18,711 nucleotides of DNA from CAZUFB01 sp048173955 (lineage in GTDB: Bacteria; Actinomycetota; Coriobacteriia; Coriobacteriales; UMGS124): the NCBI GenBank assembly GCA_048173955.1, contig DBEYOB010000083.1, positions 1 through 18,711 on the forward strand. The letters are read 5' to 3'. The notes beneath the pieces were generated by a model that saw nothing but the letters and a program-made list of their open reading frames with translations, made no database searches and was not told the DNA's origin. Both the position numbers and the translations under genes were made by a program. Of this stretch, positions 13,435 to 18,711 are shown piece by piece. Positions within the stretch are counted from its first letter, which is position 1; each line of letters starts with the position of its first letter.

Positions 13435-14312
13435 CACTCCCCCTCCGCCAGCCCTCCCGGCAGGACCATCTCCGCGACGAAGCGGTCCCCGTGCCGTTCG
13501 GCTGAAAAGCTCCCGCCGTGGTCGTTTGCGATGAGGCGCAGGATCTCGAGGCCCCAGCCGTGCGACTCCACGGAGCGTCCCCTCAGGGGCGATCCCGAAA
13601 GGCCGTCCTGCCCCGCGCGGGCCGCACCCACGGCCGTCCCCCTTCCCGCCCTCGGCGCGCAGGGGTTTTCCGCGCGCACCACCAGGTTGCCCGCCATCAC
13701 GCGCGCCCGGAGCTCGACCCAGCGCTCCCCTTCCGGCAGCTCGGCGCAGGCATGCGCGGCATTGCTTAGCATGTTCGAAAAGACCGCGCACAGCTCGAGG
13801 TCGGAGAAGACCCCGTCGTCGGGGATGGAGACCGCGCAGTCGAACCTGACGCCGTCGCGCCTGAACTCCGCATCCTTGCCCACGAGCAGGGCGTCGACCA
13901 CGCGGTGGCTGCAGTAGCGCTGCACGGCCGGGACAAGCACCGCGGCCGCCCCGTCCACCGCACCGAGGGCCGCCCGCTGCTCCTGCCGCGCAATCGCCGC
14001 CCGCACGTCGGCCAGCTTCGCGGAGAACTCGGCGCGCATGGCCTCGGCCTTGGAGCGCTCCGCCTCGAGCGCCTCGTAGTAGGACTGCTGGAGCTCGACA
14101 TGCTCCTCGAGCAGGCGGACCTGCTCGTCGGCACGGCCTTTCTCGACAGCGGCGTCGAGGCCGCGGATCAGGACGACGTCGCCCACGGAGCACAGCACCG
14201 CCACGGCCGCCACGATCCAGGGAACGAACCAGGCGAGGTCGCGCTGGAACACGACGTGGAGGATGAGCGCCTCGGCGGCCATCTGGCTGAGGGGCAAAAG
14301 CCACACCGTCAT
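13431..14312 (-). CDS. GHKL-ATPase sensor-like protein, short N-terminus and no phospho-acceptor His
   Basis: A 293-aa membrane protein. Two hydrophobic segments (about 1-22 and 28-50) are followed by a charged coiled coil (51-112) and a GHKL/HATPase domain: N-box FSNMLSNAAHAC (178-189, N184), ENPC (215-218) and HGWGLEIL (251-258). AgrC-type kinases carry RHDxxNH at the end of the coiled coil; here the matching stretch is RAEFSAKL (93-100), so the phospho-acceptor is absent. Kinases of this type usually have five or six membrane helices, so the N-terminus looks truncated. The in-frame sequence upstream of the ATG (SFVIVSLARGRWRSRKGF) also resembles a helix end and loop. AAGGGG lies six bases before the ATG. 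The gene follows queH by 64 bp, with no response regulator nearby. A regulatory ATPase or decayed kinase fits best. Confidence 0.75.
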   Translation of the reverse strand: MTVWLLPLSQMAAEALILHVVFQRDLAWFVPWIVAAVAVLCSVGDVVLIRGLDAAVEKGRADEQVRLLEEHVELQQSYYEALEAERSKAEAMRAEFSAKLADVRAAIARQEQRAALGAVDGAAAVLVPAVQRYCSHRVVDALLVGKDAEFRRDGVRFDCAVSIPDDGVFSDLELCAVFSNMLSNAAHACAELPEGERWVELRARVMAGNLVVRAENPCAPRAGRGTAVGAARAGQDGLSGSPLRGRSVESHGWGLEILRLIANDHGGSFSAERHGDRFVAEMVLPGGLAEGEC

Positions 14313-14376
14313 CACGAACCCCTTGCGGCTGCGCCATCGACCTCGCGCGAGCGATACGATCACGAACGAGCGCCTG

Positions 14377-15063
14377 CTAGTGCGCGCAGGCAACCTTCGC
14401 CGCGCGCTCCACGTCGCGGCGCATGCGGCGGTCCTCGCGCGCCTGGGTTCTCTCAAGCGCCGCCTCGGCCGCTGAGAACCGGCATCCGCAGTAGTTTTGC
14501 CGGTACATGCCGAGCTCCTTCGAGCGCATCGTCGCTTGGGGATAGTACGGCCTGAAGTCCTGCCAGACGGGGGTCAGCCCCCGCTCCGCCGCCGCGGCGG
14601 CGAGCTCGCGGCCACACGCTTCGAACAGCTGGTAGGGCGAGACGGCCAGTGTGGTCGATATGTGCCCGAACCCCGCTTCGGACGCCATCCGAGCCGCCTC
14701 GCGCAGGCGAAGGCGATAGCATGCGGCGCAGCGTGCAGGCCTGTTCGTGCCCCAGCGGGCAACCTCGCGCTCCCATGCCGCCCGGTCGCAGGGCCCCTCG
14801 ACGACCGGGACTCCGGCCTCGGACGCCCAGACGCGCAGGGTGTCCAGACGGTGCGCATACTCCCCCGCGGGCTGGATGTTGGAGTTCACGTATGCGATGG
14901 CGATGTCGTACCCCTGCTCCCGCAGGATGCGCACCGGTTCGAGGGAGCAGGGCCCACAGCAGGCATGGAGCAGCAGGGGCGTGCGTCCAACCTCTTTGCC
15001 CTCCCTTGGGAGACCATGCGACTCCCCCGCCCATTGCTCGGCAGCTTTTTCCCTGCAAACCAT
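14377..15063 (-). CDS. queH: Epoxyqueuosine reductase QueH
   Basis: A 228-aa protein of the QueH (DUF208) family, which reduces epoxyqueuosine to queuosine in tRNA and replaces the cobalamin-dependent QueG. Signature elements: LLLHACCGPCSLEP, the adjacent-cysteine motif; CDRAAWEREV; RCAACYRLRLREAA; STTLAVSPYQ; and SKELGMYRQNYCGCRFS, with the second cysteine pair. These cysteines bind the Fe-S and metal centre. The start is uncertain: the frame is open to an ATG at 15129, but a -10-like TACAAT (15128-15133) would start transcription after that codon, so I prefer 15063. Neither has a strong ribosome binding site. It precedes the GHKL gene and complements queA, the preceding step. Confidence 0.92.
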   Translation of the reverse strand: MVCREKAAEQWAGESHGLPREGKEVGRTPLLLHACCGPCSLEPVRILREQGYDIAIAYVNSNIQPAGEYAHRLDTLRVWASEAGVPVVEGPCDRAAWEREVARWGTNRPARCAACYRLRLREAARMASEAGFGHISTTLAVSPYQLFEACGRELAAAAAERGLTPVWQDFRPYYPQATMRSKELGMYRQNYCGCRFSAAEAALERTQAREDRRMRRDVERAAKVACAH

Positions 15064-15127
15064 ATGTCCGGTCACATCCCGATTCCCAACGCGTGCCGCG
15101 CTGGGTTGACGTTGAGCTGATGCCGGC

Positions 15128-15133
15128 ATTGTA
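15128..15133 (-). promoter_or_regulatory. -10-like element upstream of queH
   Basis: TACAAT on the minus strand lies about 65 bp before the preferred queH start. No convincing -35 is seen at standard spacing (TTGGAC near 15170 is too far). It is used here mainly as an argument for the shorter queH start. Confidence 0.3.
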
Positions 15134-15396
15134 CAACACGCCCGACATGCATACGGATACAGGACACGAGTCCAAGGCGTAAGACCAGAGCGCTAGTCAC
15201 GACATGCCTCAAGTGACAGGTTTGGGCTTCCACCGATACCTTTTTCGCCGTCGTGTACGACCGAAGCAGACATAATCCGGCCTCAAGTCTGCCCGTTTCG
15301 CCGAAACAGTCGAAATCCGCACGCATGTAAACACAAAGCACCAGGTTGCGGACCGTTCGACCAGATTATCAAATACCTACAATCGTACACAGCGCC

Positions 15397-15429
15397 AAAA
15401 AAGGAACGTTGACAGACCGTTACCTGTCA
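15397..15429 (-). terminator. Terminator candidate after the HemN-like gene
   Basis: On the minus strand TGACAG (15424-15429) pairs with CTGTCA (15410-15415) across an 8-nt loop. Seven bases later there is a run of six T (15397-15402). The distance from the HemN-like stop is about 70 bp. The stem is short and the T-run offset, so confidence is modest. Confidence 0.35.
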
Positions 15430-15480
15430 CGCAAGGTCGATACATGTCATGCAAAGTCGATACCTGTCCCGCAAGGCCAA
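15421..15480. repeat. Three tandem 20-bp repeats
   Basis: Units at 15421-15440, 15441-15460 and 15461-15480 share the pattern TACcTGTCaCGCAAgGTCGA, with only a few changes in each. The period of 20 is not a multiple of three, so this is not a protein repeat. Having no spacers, it is not a CRISPR array. Multiple short direct repeats starting TGTC resemble the internal repeats at ends of some IS21-family elements; an operator array is the alternative. No transposase is present. Confidence 0.6.
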
Positions 15481-15499
15481 ACCTCGAACCGTGCCGCGC

Positions 15500-16669
15500 C
15501 TACAGCGCCGCCGACCGCCCCAGCTCCTCGTTCCGCTCGAACCGGCCGAGGTCGGTGAGACGCCAGGAACCGCCGGAGACGTCCCCGGCCTCCGCCGGCA
15601 CACGCTCGATGCGCCCCGCCGCTGCGAGGCCGTCGAGCCAGGCCTGCGCCTCGGATTCGATCGCGCCCCGGGCAGGGTCGCACGCGCCGTCAGCGGCGTC
15701 AGCGTCGAGGCGCGCCGGCCCCAGCATGTCGAGCGCCCCCTCGAGCAGGCGCACCTGCCGCGCCGCGACGCCCTCGCGGCGCGGGTTGCGGACGATCGCC
15801 TCAAAGTCGGCCGACTTCTGCACGTAGAGGTCGAAGTCGAGCGCGTTTTCGTAGAGGAAGCCGTCGCAGCAGCTACTCGCGCCGGCCCCCAAAGACAGGC
15901 GATCCACACCCGTGCGCAAGGCGCACTCGTAGCCGTCGCGCGCATGCGGCGCCGACTCGGCGCAGAACATGCCGACCATGTACTCGCGATAGCCCTTCTC
16001 TGCGAGCACGTCGCGCGCGACGCGGTACATCTCCGCCCGGACGTCGCGACCGGGCAGCTCGGAGGCCTTATTGGGGTCGCTCTCAACGAGCGGGCGCACA
16101 GTGATGTGCGCGGCACCCAGGTCGACGGCGGTCAGCAGGCTCTGCTTCCAGGTCGCGACGCTCTGGCGGGGCAGCCCGTAGCGCAGGCGCACATCGACGC
16201 GCGCCATGTGAAACTTGTCCAGGAACAGAAACGCGTTGCATACGTCGTCGCGTGTGTGGGTGGCGCCCAAGGCGGACAGCTCGGCGTCGAGGACGCTGTC
16301 GACGTCGAGGTTGACGCGGGTCACGCCGCAGCCCGTCCAGTCGGTCAGGCTCGGCGTGCAGACGGTGAGCGGGTTCACCTCGACGGAGACCTCCGCACGC
16401 GGCTCGACACTGAGGGCCTTGCGCACGTCGCGCACGAGCTTGCAGACCTTGTCGGCCTTCATGATGCTCGCCCCGCCCCCCAGGCGCACCGCGCGCACCG
16501 GGCGCAAGCGCGTCTCGTCGTCGAGCGAGGCGAGCTCGGCCTCCACGGCGTCCACGTAGGCGGCCTTTGCCGGGCTGTCGGCCACATACGGTCGGGAGGG
16601 CCCGTACGCGGGGCTCGCGAGGGTGCATGGGAAGGCTATATAGAGGGCGAGGTCGCGGGTGCGCTCCAT
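15500..16669 (-). CDS. HemN/HemW-like protein with degenerate radical SAM motif
   Basis: A 389-aa homologue of oxygen-independent coproporphyrinogen oxidase-like proteins. The fold landmarks are present: LYIAFPC at the N-terminus, RLGGGAS (62-68; family GGGTPS), SVEVNP (95-100), GVTRVNLDVDSVLDAELSAL (115-134), VRLRYGLPRQS (160-170), HITVRPLV (188-195), LSLGAGASS (258-266) and a C-terminal winged-helix region (~300-380). The CxxxCxxC motif that binds the [4Fe-4S] cluster instead reads C15-TLA-S19-PA-Y22: only one cysteine remains. Radical SAM chemistry is therefore unlikely. HemW-type proteins bind haem, so a non-catalytic haem or partner-binding role, or decay, is possible. The frame is intact and full length. 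AGGAG lies about ten bases before the ATG. It stands between the secreted flavoprotein and queH. Confidence 0.8.
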   Translation of the reverse strand: MERTRDLALYIAFPCTLASPAYGPSRPYVADSPAKAAYVDAVEAELASLDDETRLRPVRAVRLGGGASIMKADKVCKLVRDVRKALSVEPRAEVSVEVNPLTVCTPSLTDWTGCGVTRVNLDVDSVLDAELSALGATHTRDDVCNAFLFLDKFHMARVDVRLRYGLPRQSVATWKQSLLTAVDLGAAHITVRPLVESDPNKASELPGRDVRAEMYRVARDVLAEKGYREYMVGMFCAESAPHARDGYECALRTGVDRLSLGAGASSCCDGFLYENALDFDLYVQKSADFEAIVRNPRREGVAARQVRLLEGALDMLGPARLDADAADGACDPARGAIESEAQAWLDGLAAAGRIERVPAEAGDVSGGSWRLTDLGRFERNEELGRSAAL

Positions 16670-16698
16670 GGGTGCCGGTCTCCTATCTCACGACGACG

Positions 16699-16746
16699 GC
16701 GCGGGGACGGCCGCCGCGGCGCGCATGCCGCGCGTCGTCCCCGCGC
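16699..16746 (-). terminator. Large GC-rich hairpin before the HemN-like gene
   Basis: GCGCGGGGACG (16699-16709) and CGTCCCCGCGC (16736-16746) are exact reverse complements, 11 bp. A second stem, GCGGC/GCCGC (16716-16720 with 16727-16731), can form inside. It lies 82 bp after the flavoprotein stop and 30 bp before the next start codon. There is no T-tail. It may end the flavoprotein transcript or lie in the leader of the next gene. Confidence 0.4.
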
Positions 16747-16778
16747 AGAAAACACCTGGCATGCCGTGCGGCCGGACG

Positions 16779-16801
16779 GGGCGGAGTTTCGAGCCCCGCC
16801 C
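16779..16801 (-). terminator. Hairpin just after the flavoprotein gene
   Basis: GGGCGG (16779-16784) pairs with CCGCCC (16796-16801) with an 11-nt loop. It begins 27 bp after the flavoprotein stop on the minus strand. With the larger hairpin that follows, it probably terminates or insulates the flavoprotein transcript. No T-run follows directly. Confidence 0.4.
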
Positions 16802-16827
16802 GGCGACGCACAGCGTACCTCAAAACC

Positions 16828-18711
16828 TTAGAGCTGGCCCACGGTGTGGCCGGCGAGCCAGCCGTGCGTCATGGCCATGCCGACAGAGTTGCCCGCGAAC
16901 GGCGTCGAGTAGCCGAAGCCGTAGCGGCCGCCCAGGCAGTTGCCTGCGGCATAGAGGCCCTTGATGGGCGTCCAGTCCGTCTTGAGCACGTTCTGGGTGC
17001 CGTCGGTGATCAGGCCGCTCATCGTGACCATGGCGGGACGCGAGCTGTGGCTCAGTCTGCCGGTGCCGCCGTAGAACGGCGGGGTCTCGATCGGCACCAT
17101 GAAGGCCTTGTCCTTGCCGTAGTCGGTGTCGCCGTCCTCGGAGTGGCACAGCTCGTTGTAGTGCTCGATGGAGGCGAGGAAGTTCTCCTTGGCCTCGTCG
17201 GCGTAGCCGAGCATGTCGGCGAGCTCGTCGAGGGTCTCGGCGGCGTAGACGGTGCCGCCCATCATCTTGCGCTCGGCGAGGTTGGCGCCCACGACGAACG
17301 TGCCCTCGGGGTTGCCCACCTCGACGGCGTTCATGCCCGCCTCGAGCTGGACCATGTAGTCATCCATGCCGAAGTTGGGCGCGCCGTGGTCGAGCGGGGC
17401 GGAGCCCACAGTCTGCTTCCAGTTGGCGTCGGACACCCATGCGGAGGTTCCGGCAGGCTGGCGCAGGCACACCGGGGTGAGCTGCGGGATGGCGCCCTCG
17501 TTGCAGAAGCGCTTGCCCTCGGAGTTGCAGACGTAGAGCGGCGCCGTGCCCCAGGGGCCGTTGGCCGCACCGCCCAGGCCCATCCAGCCGCGCGGCGTGG
17601 GCTCGATCATGCCGCCCGCCCAGATGCCCATCTTGTGGCCCGCGCCGGAGCGCGACCCGGCGCTCGACCAGTCCTCGGCGGTCGAGCCGGAGCGCTCGGC
17701 CCACTCCATGCCCTCGTTGAGCAGGGCCCAGCACATCTTGGGGTCGCCGATGTAGTCGCCCGAGCACAGGATGACGCCCTTGGCGGCGTTGAACTTGACG
17801 TAGTTGCCCTCGGCGTCGGTGGCGATGAGGCCGGTCACGTCGCCGCCCTCGTTCTGGGTCAGAACCACGCCGGTGTGCTCGAAGTACCAGGTGGCGCCGT
17901 TCTCCTGGGTGTACTGGACGATGTACTTGTGGATGAACTCGATGTCGTTGCCGTGGTAGCCGTAGAACTGGGCGTTGCAGGGCCAGGTCTTGTAGCCGCC
18001 GCACTCGATGGGATACTCCACGTCGGCGCCCGACCAGGCGGCCTGGGTGTTGCACAGCGGGTACTCGAACATGTTGGACATGTCGAAGTTGCCCTCGTCG
18101 GGGGCGGGCTCGCCGTCGATCACGACCAAGGTTCCAGAGAGGAACACGTCGGAGTCCTGCTCGGCGCGCAGGTCGGCGTAGGAGTCGTAGACCTCCTTGT
18201 AGCGGTCGAACATCGCGCCGGAGTTCTGCACGAAGGCGCGCACGATGTCGGGGTTCACGCGGCCGCCGGCGCGCTTGCAGAACTCGCTCACGATCTCGCC
18301 GGTGTTGTAGGGGCCGAAGCCGCGGTCGATGAGGAACTGGGAGTTGACGTGGCCGATGTCCTCGCCGTACCAGCCGCCCATGTTGGCGCCGGTCCCCTCG
18401 AGGTCCACGAACGCGCCCCACGGCTGCTGCTCGACGACGGCGACGGTGCACCCCTCGTCGACGGCGCCCAGCGCGGCCATCAGGCCGGAGTGGCCGCCGC
18501 CGAGCACCACGACGTCGACGTCGTAGCTCTGTGCGATCTGGTCGTCGGAGATCTGCGGGGCCGTACCGAGCCAGTCGCCCGGGCCGCAGTAGCCGGCGAC
18601 GCGCCCGTCGGCGGTGACGCCCGCCGCGGCGTAGACGACCTCGGTGGCGCCTCCGGGGCCTCCGGGGCCTCCCGGGCCGCCCGCGGGAGGCTCGTCGGCG
18701 AACGCGGTCGC
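16828..18711 (-). CDS. Exported-type FAD-dependent reductase, fumarate/urocanate reductase-like (5' partial)
   Basis: 627 residues are visible; the start lies beyond the right edge. The frame is open through to 18711, so the GTG at 18510 is internal. The first visible residues (ATAFADEPPAGGPGGPGG) look like the region after a signal peptide, with a Gly-Pro-Gly linker encoded by 9-bp repeats at 18649-18675. The FAD Rossmann motif is VVVLGGGHSGLMAAL, then VAVVEQ. The C-terminus has GLYAAGNCLGGRYGFGYSTPFAGNS and HGWLAGHTVGQL, the second FAD-contacting region of the fumarate reductase flavoprotein family. The usual substrate-site stretch is altered (SHSSRPAMVTMSG near the C-terminus), so the electron acceptor cannot be told. 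Such reductases are multiplied in gut Coriobacteriia and serve respiration with diverse organic acceptors. Any N-terminal haem or FMN domain would be outside the window. Confidence 0.88.
   Translation of the reverse strand, partial: ATAFADEPPAGGPGGPGGPGGATEVVYAAAGVTADGRVAGYCGPGDWLGTAPQISDDQIAQSYDVDVVVLGGGHSGLMAALGAVDEGCTVAVVEQQPWGAFVDLEGTGANMGGWYGEDIGHVNSQFLIDRGFGPYNTGEIVSEFCKRAGGRVNPDIVRAFVQNSGAMFDRYKEVYDSYADLRAEQDSDVFLSGTLVVIDGEPAPDEGNFDMSNMFEYPLCNTQAAWSGADVEYPIECGGYKTWPCNAQFYGYHGNDIEFIHKYIVQYTQENGATWYFEHTGVVLTQNEGGDVTGLIATDAEGNYVKFNAAKGVILCSGDYIGDPKMCWALLNEGMEWAERSGSTAEDWSSAGSRSGAGHKMGIWAGGMIEPTPRGWMGLGGAANGPWGTAPLYVCNSEGKRFCNEGAIPQLTPVCLRQPAGTSAWVSDANWKQTVGSAPLDHGAPNFGMDDYMVQLEAGMNAVEVGNPEGTFVVGANLAERKMMGGTVYAAETLDELADMLGYADEAKENFLASIEHYNELCHSEDGDTDYGKDKAFMVPIETPPFYGGTGRLSHSSRPAMVTMSGLITDGTQNVLKTDWTPIKGLYAAGNCLGGRYGFGYSTPFAGNSVGMAMTHGWLAGHTVGQL
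18649..18684. repeat. 9-bp repeats encoding a Gly-Pro-Gly linker
   Basis: Units at 18649-18657 and 18658-18666 are identical (GCCTCCGGG), 18667-18675 has one change, and a fourth is more diverged. On the minus strand they encode GGPGGPGGPGG between the export region and the FAD domain. Such tracts can change length by slippage in steps of three residues. Confidence 0.55.

Larger units (their letters stand above)
15130..15499. other. Low-GC intergenic region between the HemN-like gene and queH
   Basis: About 370 bp clearly poorer in GC than its neighbours, with no supported gene. It contains a terminator candidate (15397-15429), three 20-bp tandem repeats (15421-15480) and an inverted 9-bp copy of the repeat core: ACCTGTCAC at 15422-15430 and its complement at 15213-15221. 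Together this could be the relic of an inserted element or a complex regulatory region. Confidence 0.45.

Noticed and set aside
15421..15480. CRISPR array
   Set aside because: The three 20-bp units are directly adjacent without spacers, and no cas genes are nearby.
15346..15558. Plus-strand ORF across the 20-bp repeats
   Set aside because: The repeat period is not a multiple of three, there is no ribosome binding site, and the frame runs into the 3' end of the HemN-like gene.

Overview
The window is GC-rich with actinobacterial-style dense coding. The gene content points to an anaerobic Coriobacteriia-type actinobacterium (Eggerthellales/Coriobacteriales relatives). The clues are an exported fumarate-reductase-like flavoprotein, QueH instead of QueG, an Mbeg1-like hydrolase, a GHKL sensor-like protein and an orphan endonuclease-fold protein of a type I associate with this class. 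The class-level assignment is an inference from gene content and was not tested by a search.

Layout. Positions 1-685 hold no convincing gene. The right part (about 340-680) is strikingly AT-rich and packed with short repeats and palindromes. It leads into a plus-strand PD-(D/E)XK/DUF559-like protein (686-1708). Convergent to this is a long minus-strand operon for chorismate, phenylalanine and tyrosine synthesis. In transcription order it reads aroF (DAHP synthase), tyrA, a single ORF fusing aroB and aroA, aroC, pheA, and a single ORF fusing aroE and aroK. Together these encode every shikimate-pathway enzyme except 3-dehydroquinase, plus both aromatic branches. aroF, tyrA, aroBA and aroC overlap or nearly touch, so they are probably translationally coupled. 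Upstream of aroF lies a leader of about 400 bp. It has a promoter-like element, a small ORF with a Tyr/Phe cluster (TYQFAYSYT), a strong 12-bp hairpin, and a segment able to pair with two alternative partners. This suggests attenuation by aromatic amino acid supply.

Next is queA on the minus strand. It is divergent from a plus-strand Mbeg1-like alpha/beta hydrolase whose putative promoter contains a run of ten C. That hydrolase ends tail-to-tail with a minus-strand GHKL protein, sharing the tetranucleotide CTAG as both stop codons. The GHKL protein looks N-terminally truncated and lacks the phospho-acceptor His. It follows queH, so queA and queH supply the last two steps of queuosine formation in tRNA.

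A low-GC gap of about 440 bp upstream of queH carries three exact-period 20-bp tandem repeats. Beyond it is a HemN/HemW-like protein that has lost two of the three Fe-S cysteines of the radical SAM motif. The window ends inside a secreted-type FAD-dependent reductase whose start and signal peptide lie beyond the right edge.

The candidates I consider most worth following are the double gene fusion resembling parts of the fungal AROM protein, the aromatic leader, the cluster-less HemN-like protein, and the repeat-rich AT region in front of the DUF559-like gene.
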